Shown here: positions 14,268 through 25,501 of the stretch, in pieces
Layout of the letters: each line of letters begins with the position of its first letter
Position numbering within the stretch: position 1 is the stretch's first letter
Assembly (NCBI GenBank): GCA_028716225.1
Contig: JAQUQE010000002.1
Span: 1-64,000, forward strand
Reading direction: 5' to 3'
DNA length: 64,000 nt
DNA from: Dehalococcoidales bacterium
Lineage (GTDB): Bacteria > Chloroflexota > Dehalococcoidia > Dehalococcoidales > UBA5760
Translations under genes and position numbers: made by a program
Notes under the pieces: model-generated
Told to the model about the DNA's origin: nothing
The model's database searches: none
Seen by the model: the letters and a program-made list of their open reading frames with translations, nothing else

Positions 14268-15818
14268 GTGAAGATTCTCACTGCTAATCAGACACGCCAG
14301 GCAGACCTGGACTGTGCCAATATCGGCTTGCCGGCCGACAAGCTTATGGAAAACGCCGGAGCGGCAGTCGCCGAGGAAGCCGGGGAAATACTGGGCGGCG
14401 TTAGCGGGAAGACCATCCTGATCCTGGTCGGCCCGGGAAACAACGGCGGGGACGGGCTGGTTGCGGCCCGCCACCTTCACGACCGGGGAGCCGAGGTCAA
14501 CATCTTCCTCTTCAGCGAAAGACCGCCGGATGATCCGAACCTGATACTGGTCCGGGAACGCAGCATAAACTGCGTCGACGCCACTAAGGAGACCGCCCTG
14601 GACCAACTGGCAGACCTGCTGCCAACAACCGGTGCCGTTATCGATGCCGTATTCGGAATCGGTAGAATTCGCCCGTTTCACGGCACCCTGAAGAAAGCCC
14701 TGGATATGATCAACCAGGCAAAGAGGCCCGGTATGCGCATCATTGCCGTAGACCTACCCTCGGGTCTGAACGCCGATACCGGAGCAGTCGACCCGTCCTG
14801 CCTCTATGCCGACAATACGATTACCCTTGCTTTTCCCAAAATCGGCCTGTTCAAATACCCCGGCGCAGAGAGAACCGGCCGGATAACCACGGCCGATATC
14901 GGCATCCCCGCCTACCTGGCCGAGCAGGCCACCGACGAGCTGATCACCGCCGACTGGGTCAGTTCGGCACTACCCAGGCGTCCGCTTAATGCCAATAAGG
15001 GGACCTTCGGCAAGGTCATCATCGTTGCCGGCTCGAGCAACTATATCGGCGCAGCCTACCTGGCCTGCAGCAGTGCCATGCGCGTCGGCACCGGACTGGT
15101 AACACTGGCAACAGCAGCCAGAATACAATCGATTATCGCCGGCAAGCTTACCGAGGCAACCTACCTGCCGCTACCCGAAGCGCACCCCGGTATCATCTCC
15201 CCGGGTGCCGCCAAGTTGATACGCCAGAATCTTAACGGCTATGATGCATTGCTTCTGGGCTGCGGGCTGGGACAAAGCCAGCCGGTAGCCAAATTCATCG
15301 AGGAACTGCTGCTAAGAGTAAAAACAACGCTGCCGCCACTCATTCTGGACGCCGACGCTCTCAACATCCTGGCCAGATTCCCTAACTGGTGGCAGCGGTT
15401 GACCGTTGACGCTATCCTTACTCCGCATCCCGGCGAAATGGCCAGACTGGCTGAGGTCACGGTAGATGAAGTGCAGTCAGCCCGAATCGAAATCACCAAA
15501 GAGATGGCCAGAAAGACGAATAAAACAATCGTCCTGAAAGGGGCCTGTACCGTTATCGCCACACCGGACGGCCGTACTCGAATCAGCGCAGCAGCCAATC
15601 CGGGACTGGCGTCGGCCGGAACCGGCGACGTCCTGAGCGGGATTATCTCCGGGCTGGCAGCGCAGGGGCTGTCACTCTTTGACGCCGCCGCCGCAGGTGT
15701 ATTTCTCCACGGGGAAGCCGGTGAAATGGTCAGATCCCGGCTGGGTGATGCCGGTATGATTGCCAGCGACCTGCTTCCGGTACTGCCACTGGCGATCAAG
15801 CAACTAAAAGAGGAATAA
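14268..15818 (+). CDS. nnr: Bifunctional NAD(P)H-hydrate epimerase / dehydratase
   Basis: A 516-residue fusion. Residues 1-220 are the YjeF-N epimerase (GPGNNGGDG at 55-63; AVDLPSGLNADTG), and about 230-516 the carbohydrate-kinase-like dehydratase (LDADALNIL, TPHPGEMARL, NPGLASAGTGDVLSG at 444-458). The enzyme repairs hydrated NADH and NADPH. A GTG start at 14268 follows GAGAGGA. It heads a run with coaX, coaBC and valS on the same strand. Confidence 0.95.
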   Translation: MKILTANQTRQADLDCANIGLPADKLMENAGAAVAEEAGEILGGVSGKTILILVGPGNNGGDGLVAARHLHDRGAEVNIFLFSERPPDDPNLILVRERSINCVDATKETALDQLADLLPTTGAVIDAVFGIGRIRPFHGTLKKALDMINQAKRPGMRIIAVDLPSGLNADTGAVDPSCLYADNTITLAFPKIGLFKYPGAERTGRITTADIGIPAYLAEQATDELITADWVSSALPRRPLNANKGTFGKVIIVAGSSNYIGAAYLACSSAMRVGTGLVTLATAARIQSIIAGKLTEATYLPLPEAHPGIISPGAAKLIRQNLNGYDALLLGCGLGQSQPVAKFIEELLLRVKTTLPPLILDADALNILARFPNWWQRLTVDAILTPHPGEMARLAEVTVDEVQSARIEITKEMARKTNKTIVLKGACTVIATPDGRTRISAAANPGLASAGTGDVLSGIISGLAAQGLSLFDAAAAGVFLHGEAGEMVRSRLGDAGMIASDLLPVLPLAIKQLKEE

Positions 15819-15858
15819 TCGCTAAGATTTACTTTAGGGACAGGACTGAACAGATAAG

Positions 15859-16626
15859 ATGCTATTAGCTATCGATATCGGAAATACCGATACAAAACTG
15901 GGGGCCTTTGAAGACACCAAGCTCCGGGCCACCTGGCATATGGCGACCAATATTCACCGTACGGCGGATGAATATGCCGCCATTCTGCTCAACCTGATGC
16001 ACCACCAGAAACTGGATACGACCGATATCACGGCGGCAGCCATATGCAGCGTCGTACCCCCGCTGATCACTACCTACGAGGACCTCTTTCAGCACTATTT
16101 CAAGCTTACGCCACTGGTGATAGGAGCCGGTGTCAAGACCGGGGTTTCGATACATATGGACAACCCCAGAGAGGTCGGCGCCGACCGTGTCGTCAATGCC
16201 GCCGCCGCCCACCACCTCTACGGAGGCCCGGTCATAGTTACCGACATGGGGACGGCAACCACTTTCGACGTCGTTTCAAAGGAAGGCTGCTATCAGGGAG
16301 GATCGATTGCCCCGGGGATAAACACCGCAGCCGAGACCCTGTTTATCAAGGCAGCCATGCTGCCGCGGGTAGAATTAATCCATCCCAAACATGCTATCGG
16401 CACCAGCACCGTCACCGCGATGCAGTCGGGGATTGTTCTTGGCTACGTATCGCTGATCGAAGGTATGATCACCCGCATCCAGCAAGAGCTGGGAGAAAAA
16501 GCCCGGGTGGTGGCTACCGGAGGCTGGTCCACTATCATCGCTAAAGAAACAAAGGTATTCGACGTGGTAAACCCCGATCTGACGCTGATCGGACTAAGGC
16601 TCATCTACCTGATGAACCGATCCTGA
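15859..16626 (+). CDS. coaX: Type III pantothenate kinase
   Basis: A 255-residue ASKHA-fold kinase, the first enzyme of CoA synthesis. Visible motifs are LAIDIGNTDTKLG with D6, the catalytic D109 in GADRVVNA, TDMGTATTFD at 128-137 and GGSIAPGI. Length fits the CoaX family. It sits 20 bases before coaBC, the next pathway genes, which supports the call. Confidence 0.95.
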   Translation: MLLAIDIGNTDTKLGAFEDTKLRATWHMATNIHRTADEYAAILLNLMHHQKLDTTDITAAAICSVVPPLITTYEDLFQHYFKLTPLVIGAGVKTGVSIHMDNPREVGADRVVNAAAAHHLYGGPVIVTDMGTATTFDVVSKEGCYQGGSIAPGINTAAETLFIKAAMLPRVELIHPKHAIGTSTVTAMQSGIVLGYVSLIEGMITRIQQELGEKARVVATGGWSTIIAKETKVFDVVNPDLTLIGLRLIYLMNRS

Positions 16627-16646
16627 AGTAGCGGGCAAGGAGAAAA

Positions 16647-17828
16647 ATGCTAACCGGGAAGACAGTAGTACTGGGAATAACAGGCAGTATCGCCGCCTAC
16701 AAGGCCGCCGAGCTTGCCAGCAGGCTGACCCAGGCAGGAGCCATGGTCGAGGTAGTAATGAGCGAAGCGGCGACAAAATTCATAGCTCCGCTGACTTTTC
16801 GTAATATTACCGGCCGGCCGGTAGTAACCAGCATGTGGAATACCGGGTCCGAGTTCAGCATCGAGCACATCGCTCTAGCCGAGGCGGCCGACGTCGTGGT
16901 CATCGCCCCGGCTACCGCCGATATCATTGCCAGAATTGCGGTCGGTATCGCCGACGATATGATCAGCTGCACCGTGCTGGCGACTAAAGCACCGGTGATA
17001 CTGGCACCGGCAATGAACGTCAACATGCTCCAGAGTCCGATTACCAAACACAATCTGGCCGCACTGAAAGCGAGGGGGTTTGCCATCATCGAACCCGACT
17101 GCGGCCGCCTGGCCTGCGGCAAAACAGGCAAAGGACGACTGGCCGAAACGGAGAGGATTATAGCCGCCATCAGCCAGATACTGAATAAAGTAAACGACCT
17201 GGCGGGAAAACATATCGTGATTACCGCCGGTGGCACTCAGGAACCGATCGACCCTGCCCGTCACATCGGCAATCGTGCCTCGGGTAAAATGGGGTATGCT
17301 TTAGCCGAAGCGGCCAGGGATAGGGGCGCCGTTGTCTCGCTGATTACCGCTCCCACCATGCTGCCCGCACCGGCCGGTATAGACGTCGCCCGGATTAGAA
17401 CCGCCGCCGAGATGAAAAAGGCGGTAGCCAGGGCGGTAGTTCGAGCGGATGCCCTGATTATGGCAGCCGCCGTCTCCGACTATCGGCCCAGGAGAACCGC
17501 CAGGACCAAGATTAAGAAAGAACGTCCCGTCCTGAACCTGGAGCTAATCAGGACGCCGGATATTCTGAGCCAGGTGAAGGGGGACTTCCTTAAGGTCGGC
17601 TTCGCCGCCGAGACTGACAGCGTCATCGCCAACGCCAGGCAAAAGCTGGCGGATAAGCAACTCGATCTGATAGTCGCCAATGACATCACCGATACCGGCA
17701 GCGGTTTCGGCGTCGATACCAACCGGGTAACAATCATAGACAAACAGGGCAATGAGGAAACCCTGCCCCTGCTCAGTAAGAGAGAAGTGGCAGACAGGAT
17801 ACTGGACAGGGTAGTCAGGCTTTTTTAG
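16647..17828 (+). CDS. coaBC: Phosphopantothenoylcysteine synthetase/decarboxylase
   Basis: A 393-residue bifunctional enzyme for the second and third CoA-synthesis steps. The N-terminal flavoprotein decarboxylase has the catalytic His in SIEHIALA (H74), PAMN at 121-124 and the catalytic Cys in RLACGKTG (C157). The CoaB half begins near residue 188 with TAGGTQEPIDP, NRASGKMG and AAVSDYRP. It is directly downstream of coaX with an AGGAG ribosome site. Confidence 0.96.
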   Translation: MLTGKTVVLGITGSIAAYKAAELASRLTQAGAMVEVVMSEAATKFIAPLTFRNITGRPVVTSMWNTGSEFSIEHIALAEAADVVVIAPATADIIARIAVGIADDMISCTVLATKAPVILAPAMNVNMLQSPITKHNLAALKARGFAIIEPDCGRLACGKTGKGRLAETERIIAAISQILNKVNDLAGKHIVITAGGTQEPIDPARHIGNRASGKMGYALAEAARDRGAVVSLITAPTMLPAPAGIDVARIRTAAEMKKAVARAVVRADALIMAAAVSDYRPRRTARTKIKKERPVLNLELIRTPDILSQVKGDFLKVGFAAETDSVIANARQKLADKQLDLIVANDITDTGSGFGVDTNRVTIIDKQGNEETLPLLSKREVADRILDRVVRLF

Positions 17829-17895
17829 CACTCCGGAGCTTTAGATGACGAAGCACCCTTTTTGAGACTTGAACTAAACGCGGGAAAAGGCAACT

Positions 17896-20586
17896 ATGAC
17901 GGAACAGACAAAGATGGAAGAAGAAATGGCCAAGGCGTATCAACCGGGCAAGGTCGAGCCCAGGTGGTATCGGTTCTGGATGGAGAAGGGCTATTTCACA
18001 GCCAGGATAGACCCGGGAAAGAAGCCTTTCGTCATTATCATGCCCCCGCCCAATGTTACCGGCGAGCTTCATATCGGGCATGCGCTGACCGCCACCCTGG
18101 AGGATATCATGACCCGCTGGCACCGGATGAAGGGTGAGGTGGCGCTATGGCTCCCCGGATTCGACCACGCCGGAATCGCCGCCCAGGTTGTGGTAGAACA
18201 AATGCTGGCCAAAAAAGGGCTGGACCGGCACCAACTGGGACGGCGGGAGTTCCTGAACAGGATGGACCACTGGGCAGAGAAGTGCCGTACAACTATCACC
18301 GGGCAACACCAGAGGCTGGGGGTTTCCTGCGATTGGAGCCGGGAACATTTTACACTAGACGAGGGACCGAGTCGGGCCGTGCGCACCGTCTTCGTCCGTC
18401 TCTATGAGAAAGGCCTGATCTACCGCGGGGAGAGGATTATCAACTGGTGCCCCCGCTGCGCCACCGCCGTCTCCGACCTCGAGGTCGACCACAAAGACGT
18501 CAACGGGCACCTGTATTATGTCAAATATCCTCTGGCGGAAGACAACCATGAGTTCATTACCGTCGCCACCACCCGCCCGGAAACAATCCTCGGCGATACC
18601 GCGGTAGCGGTCAATCCCGATGACAGGCGGTTCAGCAACGTCATAGGCAAGAAGGTCATACTACCCGTCGTGAACCGGGCAATACCTATCCTGGCTGACG
18701 AAGCGGTCGACTCCGGCTTCGGAACCGGCGCCGTCAAGATTACACCATCGCACGACCCGGTCGACTTCGAGGTATCACAGCGCCAGGGGCTGCCTCTGAT
18801 CAACATTATGAACCCGGATGCCACCATGAACGACAACGCCGGACCCTACGCCGGCCTCGACCGGTTCTCCTGCCGCAAGGCAATACTGGCCGACCTGGAG
18901 AAAGAAGGCCTGCTGGTTAAAGTAGAACCTTATTCCCATTCGATCGGCCACTGTCAGCGCTGTCAGACAATAATCGAGCCGGTGGTCAGCAAGCAATGGT
19001 TCGTCAAGATGGCACCTTTAGCCCAACCGGCTATCTCAGCCGTAACCAGCGGGGATATTCGAATCGTCCCCGAGCATTTCACCAAGGTCTACCTCAACTG
19101 GATGGAAAACATCCGCGACTGGTGTATCAGCCGACAGCTATGGTGGGGGCACCGCATACCGGTATGGTACTGCCGGGACTGCAGCAGCCTCACGGTAGCC
19201 GTCGAGGATGTCAAAGAATGCTCCTCTTGCGGCTCGGTTAATATAGAGCAGGACCCGGACGTCCTCGATACCTGGTTCAGCTCGGCGCTTTGGACTCACT
19301 CAACACTGGGCTGGCCCGATGATACCGAAGACCTGCGCTATTTCTATCCGACCACCGTCATGGAAACCGGCTACGATATCCTCTTCTTCTGGGTAGCCAG
19401 GATGATCATGATGGGCATCGAAGACACCGGTAGGATTCCTTTTAGCACCATATATCTTCACGGTCTGGTACGGGACGAGAAGGGCGCAAAGATGAGCAAG
19501 GTCCGGGGCAATGTAATCAACCCGCTCGATACCCTGGACCAGTACGGTACCGACGCCCTGCGCTTCGCTCTATCCACAGGCACATCGCCGGGAAACGACA
19601 TCAAACTGACTACGGAACGCCTGGAAGCAGGCCGCAACTTCGCCAACAAGCTGTGGAATGCCACCCGGTTCATAATAAGGAGCACTACACCCGGCAGCAC
19701 GGAAACCGGAATACAGGAGGGGTTGCTCCCGATAGAAGACCGCTGGATTCTGTCCCGGCTCAATCACACCATAAGAAATGCCACCAATCTGATGGAAGAG
19801 TTCCAGTTTGGTGAAGCACAGAGGCAAATACATGATTTTCTCTGGGGAGAGTTCTGCGACTGGTACATTGAAATCGCCAAGATCCGCCTCCAATCCGCCG
19901 TGGGCACCGTTTCACCCGTCCCGATCCTGGTCCATGTCATGGAGACATCGCTCCGTCTCCTGCATCCCTTTATGCCCTTTTTAACCGAGGAATTATGGCA
20001 AAACCTGAAATACAGTGCGCCGGCACATCAGGACACGGAATCGATAATGACAGCCCCCTATCCCGAAGCCAGGGAAGCAGCTATGGACCCGGAGGCGGAA
20101 CGCGTTATGTCATCGATAATCGAAATCATACGCTCTATCCGCAACATCCGGGCCGAATACAAGGTAGAGAGCAACCGGTGGATTACAGCACACGTTTACG
20201 CCGGCAGTCTTTCGCAAGCAATCAGCCCCTACTGTGAAATCATCCAGAATCTAGCCAGGGCAAAACCGGTCACCTTCCGCACTGACCGGCAAGAAAGAAC
20301 GGCCGGGGGAAATGCTCTGGTAATGGTGCTCGGGGAGACCGAGCTAGCAATACCCATGGAGAGTATGCTCGACCTGGCTGCGGAGAGAAAGCGTCTACAA
20401 AAAGAGATGGCAGAAATCCAGTTCACCATCGCACAACTGGAAGCCAGGCTAAAGGACAGCAACTTTCTTGCCAAGGCACCGAAAGCCGTTATCGACAAAG
20501 AACAGGACAAACTGACCTTAAGGAAATCAAAACTGGAAAGGCTCCGGCAACAGCTCGATTCCTTCAAAAACGGAGAAACAGAGTAG
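17896..20586 (+). CDS. valS: Valyl-tRNA synthetase
   Basis: An 896-residue class Ia aminoacyl-tRNA synthetase. HIGH is at 59-62 (PPPNVTGELHIGHAL), KMSK at 532-535, WISRQLWWGH marks the active-site side of the connective editing domain, and the last 80 residues form the ValS tRNA-binding coiled coil (AAERKRLQKEMAEIQFTIAQLEARL). Length is typical. It faces the two-component genes tail to tail, with 27 bases between the stops. Confidence 0.97.
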   Translation: MTEQTKMEEEMAKAYQPGKVEPRWYRFWMEKGYFTARIDPGKKPFVIIMPPPNVTGELHIGHALTATLEDIMTRWHRMKGEVALWLPGFDHAGIAAQVVVEQMLAKKGLDRHQLGRREFLNRMDHWAEKCRTTITGQHQRLGVSCDWSREHFTLDEGPSRAVRTVFVRLYEKGLIYRGERIINWCPRCATAVSDLEVDHKDVNGHLYYVKYPLAEDNHEFITVATTRPETILGDTAVAVNPDDRRFSNVIGKKVILPVVNRAIPILADEAVDSGFGTGAVKITPSHDPVDFEVSQRQGLPLINIMNPDATMNDNAGPYAGLDRFSCRKAILADLEKEGLLVKVEPYSHSIGHCQRCQTIIEPVVSKQWFVKMAPLAQPAISAVTSGDIRIVPEHFTKVYLNWMENIRDWCISRQLWWGHRIPVWYCRDCSSLTVAVEDVKECSSCGSVNIEQDPDVLDTWFSSALWTHSTLGWPDDTEDLRYFYPTTVMETGYDILFFWVARMIMMGIEDTGRIPFSTIYLHGLVRDEKGAKMSKVRGNVINPLDTLDQYGTDALRFALSTGTSPGNDIKLTTERLEAGRNFANKLWNATRFIIRSTTPGSTETGIQEGLLPIEDRWILSRLNHTIRNATNLMEEFQFGEAQRQIHDFLWGEFCDWYIEIAKIRLQSAVGTVSPVPILVHVMETSLRLLHPFMPFLTEELWQNLKYSAPAHQDTESIMTAPYPEAREAAMDPEAERVMSSIIEIIRSIRNIRAEYKVESNRWITAHVYAGSLSQAISPYCEIIQNLARAKPVTFRTDRQERTAGGNALVMVLGETELAIPMESMLDLAAERKRLQKEMAEIQFTIAQLEARLKDSNFLAKAPKAVIDKEQDKLTLRKSKLERLRQQLDSFKNGETE

Positions 20587-20613
20587 ACTTCCCCGAAACC
20601 AGTAACAACAGGA

Positions 20614-22083
20614 CTATTCCGAGATAGAAACCGAGACGGGCACCCTGACCGTAATAGTCGTTCCCTCGCCTATTTCCGACTCTATCTTAAGGCTGCCGCC
20701 GATCAGTTTGGCCCGCTCCTGCATCCCGGCCAACCCCAGCTTACCGGTACCGGCCAGATTCCCGATTATCCTGGGGACCTCAAAGCCCCTGCCGTTATCA
20801 CTCACCGTCAGAGTCAGGCTATCGTCGCCAAACTCCAGTCTGAGGACAACGCTGGATGCCCGGGCATGCTTTCTGGCATTGTTCAACGCCTCCTGAGCGA
20901 TGCGGAACAGCAGCAACTGAACCTCGGCAGGCAGAGCCAGTTCCTGCCCTGTGATCTCAGCAGAGGCATCAATTCCCTGATTCTTCGCCAGTTCATCGGT
21001 CAACCACTCCAGGGCAGCCACCAGACCGAGGTCATCTATTATTCTGGGCCTCAGATTATGCGCACAACGCCGTACAGCCTCCAGAGCATCTACAGCCTGG
21101 TCGCGCAGCTTTTCCAGGTGCTGTTTCAACTGATCATTCGACAGCTTCGGCCGCTCGTCCGAGCTGAGCATATCCAATCCCTGTGTTACCAGAAGCAGGG
21201 ACTGGGTAATATCATCATGCAAATCACGGGCAATACGCTTACGTTCGTGCTCCTGTGCCATGGTAACCTGCTGCATATAATAGCGCAGGTTTTCCTGCAT
21301 TAACTCCTGCTCAGAAATGTCCCAGGCAATGTTCTGAAAAGCAATAAGCCGGCCATCGCTGAAGATAGGCCTGGTGGTGCACATCACGGTTGTCTCACGT
21401 CCATCCTGACGAATAATGCGCTGCCGGTAGGGCTTCCCCAGACCTTTGCCATTTTCAATCATTCTATGACGTCGCTCCCTGGCCACCTGCAGACTATGCC
21501 GGGACAGAAAGTCCTTTATATTGCTCCTCGCCAGTGCTTCGCCGCTAAGCCCGGTGAGATTTTCGGAGGCATGATTTGCTTTCAGTATATTGCCCACCAA
21601 ATCATGGACCCAAATAGCATCGAGAGCGCCGTCAAACAACTCCCGGTAGCTCTTTTCCGACTCCTGCAGAGCCTCCTCAACCCGCATGCGCTCGGTGATA
21701 TCCTGCAAGGTCTCTACCGCCCCAATCACCCTGCCGTTCTCATCCCTAATGGGGCTGGCCGTAAAATAGAGCCACTTGCCAGCTTCTCCCAGAGAGGGAT
21801 AGTAATCCTCAGCTTCATAGGCCCCTTCAATCAAAGGGGATCCCCAGCACCTGCCCGGGTAGTAACCCTCAATCTGATCTACCGGAGCCCCGTCAAGTAC
21901 TAAATCGGCCATTACCGGTCTCTCCTCGGAATAAAAGGCACGCCACTGCTCGCTGGTGCCGACCATCTTTTCCCTTGGAATACCGGAAAGGGATTCAACC
22001 GCCGTGTTCCAGAAGGTCACCCGATGCTGCCGGTCAATTACTAATAAAGGAATGGGTGTACCGTCAATAATCCTGGCAAACAA
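20614..22083 (-). CDS. PAS-domain sensor histidine kinase (NarX/DegS type)
   Basis: A 489-residue kinase without membrane segments. Two PAS domains (about 1-130 and 143-265) are each followed by PAC-like ends, then a HisKA_3 dimerisation helix with the phospho-acceptor in RKRIARDLHDDITQS (H289) and a HATPase domain (NNARKHA, DNGRGFEVP, GLAGMQERAKLIGG). A soluble redox or ligand sensor is likely, from the PAS content. A TTG codon at 22083 is used here as the start. It follows the response regulator gene on the same strand after 108 bases. Confidence 0.92.
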   Translation of the reverse strand: MFARIIDGTPIPLLVIDRQHRVTFWNTAVESLSGIPREKMVGTSEQWRAFYSEERPVMADLVLDGAPVDQIEGYYPGRCWGSPLIEGAYEAEDYYPSLGEAGKWLYFTASPIRDENGRVIGAVETLQDITERMRVEEALQESEKSYRELFDGALDAIWVHDLVGNILKANHASENLTGLSGEALARSNIKDFLSRHSLQVARERRHRMIENGKGLGKPYRQRIIRQDGRETTVMCTTRPIFSDGRLIAFQNIAWDISEQELMQENLRYYMQQVTMAQEHERKRIARDLHDDITQSLLLVTQGLDMLSSDERPKLSNDQLKQHLEKLRDQAVDALEAVRRCAHNLRPRIIDDLGLVAALEWLTDELAKNQGIDASAEITGQELALPAEVQLLLFRIAQEALNNARKHARASSVVLRLEFGDDSLTLTVSDNGRGFEVPRIIGNLAGTGKLGLAGMQERAKLIGGSLKIESEIGEGTTITVRVPVSVSISE

Positions 22084-22191
22084 ATCAATGATAACCTTTC
22101 GTCGAATAATACTAAGCTAACATGTCCTGAACGTGTATTCCCGTAAATACCCCCGGGGAATCCGGCGAGGCTAACCTGCCACCGATGGCAC

Positions 22192-22863
22192 TCAATCCCC
22201 CATGGGTACATCATCAAGAGTGATATAACCCTTGGTAAATCCCTTCATGATCGCCTCGGTACGGCTGCCAACCTCCATCTTGGCAAAGATATTGGTCAGG
22301 TGTGCCTTTACCGTCCGTAAGCTCAGGGAAAGTTTTCCGGCAATATCCTTGTTGCTCATTCCTCTGGCCGCCAGCCGCAACACCTCTATTTCCCGGGCAG
22401 TCAGATGACCACCGGACATTCCACCACCGGCATCGCCGGATAGTCCGATAGCACGTTGGAGAAGCTTGTGTGTTACCGCTGAGTCAAGCACGGACTCACC
22501 GGAACGTACGGCACGAATAGCACCGGCGATTTCCCTGCTGCGCGCATTCTTCAGCAGGTAGCCACAAGCACCGGACTCCAGAAGCCCGAGTATGTAGCGA
22601 ATATCGCTATAAGCGGTAAATATCAGTACCGCAATAGCCGGATTGGCTTGTTTGATCAGCTTGGTCGCCTCAATACCGCTGAGCTCGGGCATAACGATAT
22701 CCATGATCACGATATCCGGCTTCAGCTCCCTGCTCAAGCTGACCGCTTCCTCGCCATTACTAGCCTCGCCAACAACATCGAAGTCACGTTCCATCTCCAG
22801 CAGCTGGCGCAGCCCCTTCCTCAGAACAGAATGATCATCGGCAATAAGAATTCTAGTCTTCAC
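22192..22863 (-). CDS. NarL/LuxR-family response regulator
   Basis: A 223-residue regulator. The receiver domain has acidic residues in IADDH and the phosphorylation site D55 (IVIMDIVMPE). The C-terminal LuxR-type HTH reads LTAREIEVLRLAARGMSNKDIAGKLSLSLRTVKAHLTNIF. A GTG start at 22863 follows AAGGA. It is encoded just before its likely partner kinase and divergently from the acetyl-CoA synthetase gene, whose promoter has an operator-like dyad. Control of that gene by this regulator is an inference from position. Confidence 0.93.
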   Translation of the reverse strand: MKTRILIADDHSVLRKGLRQLLEMERDFDVVGEASNGEEAVSLSRELKPDIVIMDIVMPELSGIEATKLIKQANPAIAVLIFTAYSDIRYILGLLESGACGYLLKNARSREIAGAIRAVRSGESVLDSAVTHKLLQRAIGLSGDAGGGMSGGHLTAREIEVLRLAARGMSNKDIAGKLSLSLRTVKAHLTNIFAKMEVGSRTEAIMKGFTKGYITLDDVPMGD

Positions 22864-22968
22864 CGGATACGGTAATCCTTACCATATAATGCAATCAACA
22901 CCAAACTAATTCTAATTTATACCGATAATAATCACAACCCCCCTATGCTGTGGCCAGGACGATCAGCC

Positions 22969-23007
22969 TTGTCACAGCAACAACACTGGTGTATAATTAT
23001 CACCAGT
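22969..23007 (+). promoter_or_regulatory. Strong sigma-70-type promoter with operator dyad
   Basis: TTGTCA (22969-22974) and a consensus TATAAT (22992-22997) are separated by exactly 17 bases. A 7-bp dyad, ACTGGTG (22985-22991) and CACCAGT (23001-23007), brackets the -10 element, as an operator would. It reads toward the acetyl-CoA synthetase gene with a leader of about 270 bases. Confidence 0.75.
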
Positions 23008-23274
23008 AAGATACAATCATTAACTGTAAAAGGTACAAATATCAGGCATAAAAGGTATTAGCTGTTGACGGGCAGAACCTGAATCGATCCGATTAAAACC
23101 GGTTGCGCGGCCGGTCTTGGTGTATGCCGAAGCGGAGCGGAGTTGGTCGCAACAACACTACAGTCCGTTATTTTTGTAGTTATTATGCACGTCCATAAAA
23201 GACTAACTAATTAAAGTCGGACGACCTGGCAAACCCAGGCAGAAAATATTTTATGTTGAATAAGGAGCACGATT
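23008..23274 (+). other. Long 5' leader of the acetyl-CoA synthetase gene
   Basis: About 270 bases between the promoter and the TTG start hold no gene. Several complementary pairs are visible: GTTGCG near 23102 with CGCAAC near 23148, CTACA near 23158 with TGTAG near 23176, and CCTGG near 23225 with CCAGG near 23235 just before the ribosome site. A structured regulatory leader is possible; no known riboswitch class was recognised. Confidence 0.4.
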
Positions 23275-25242
<1,968 letters not shown>

Positions 25243-25439
25243 CGGGATGGGGAGTTATTTCACCGAAGGAGCGATAGCCATTAGATCCGGATAAACTTCT
25301 TAACGTCAACGAACAAGGCTGTACGGGACAACCCGGGTGCTCGGTATTAACTGGCTGATGATGTTGCTATGCCTGTGACCCGCATGTGTGTCTTCAGGGA
25401 AATCCCTGAGAATATCATGTCTAAAAATCCAGGCTGCTC

Positions 25440-25469
25440 TTGATTTTTATTGCAGGATACGTGTATTAA
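25440..25469 (+). promoter_or_regulatory. Putative promoter of the MFS gene
   Basis: TTGATT (25440-25445) and TATTAA (25464-25469) are 18 bases apart, about 30 bases before the start of the carrier gene. A CAGGGA-AA-TCCCTG palindrome lies just upstream at about 25396-25409. Confidence 0.4.
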
Positions 25470-25501
25470 TATTGCCCAATTTTTTTACTTAGGAGGCATG
25501 A

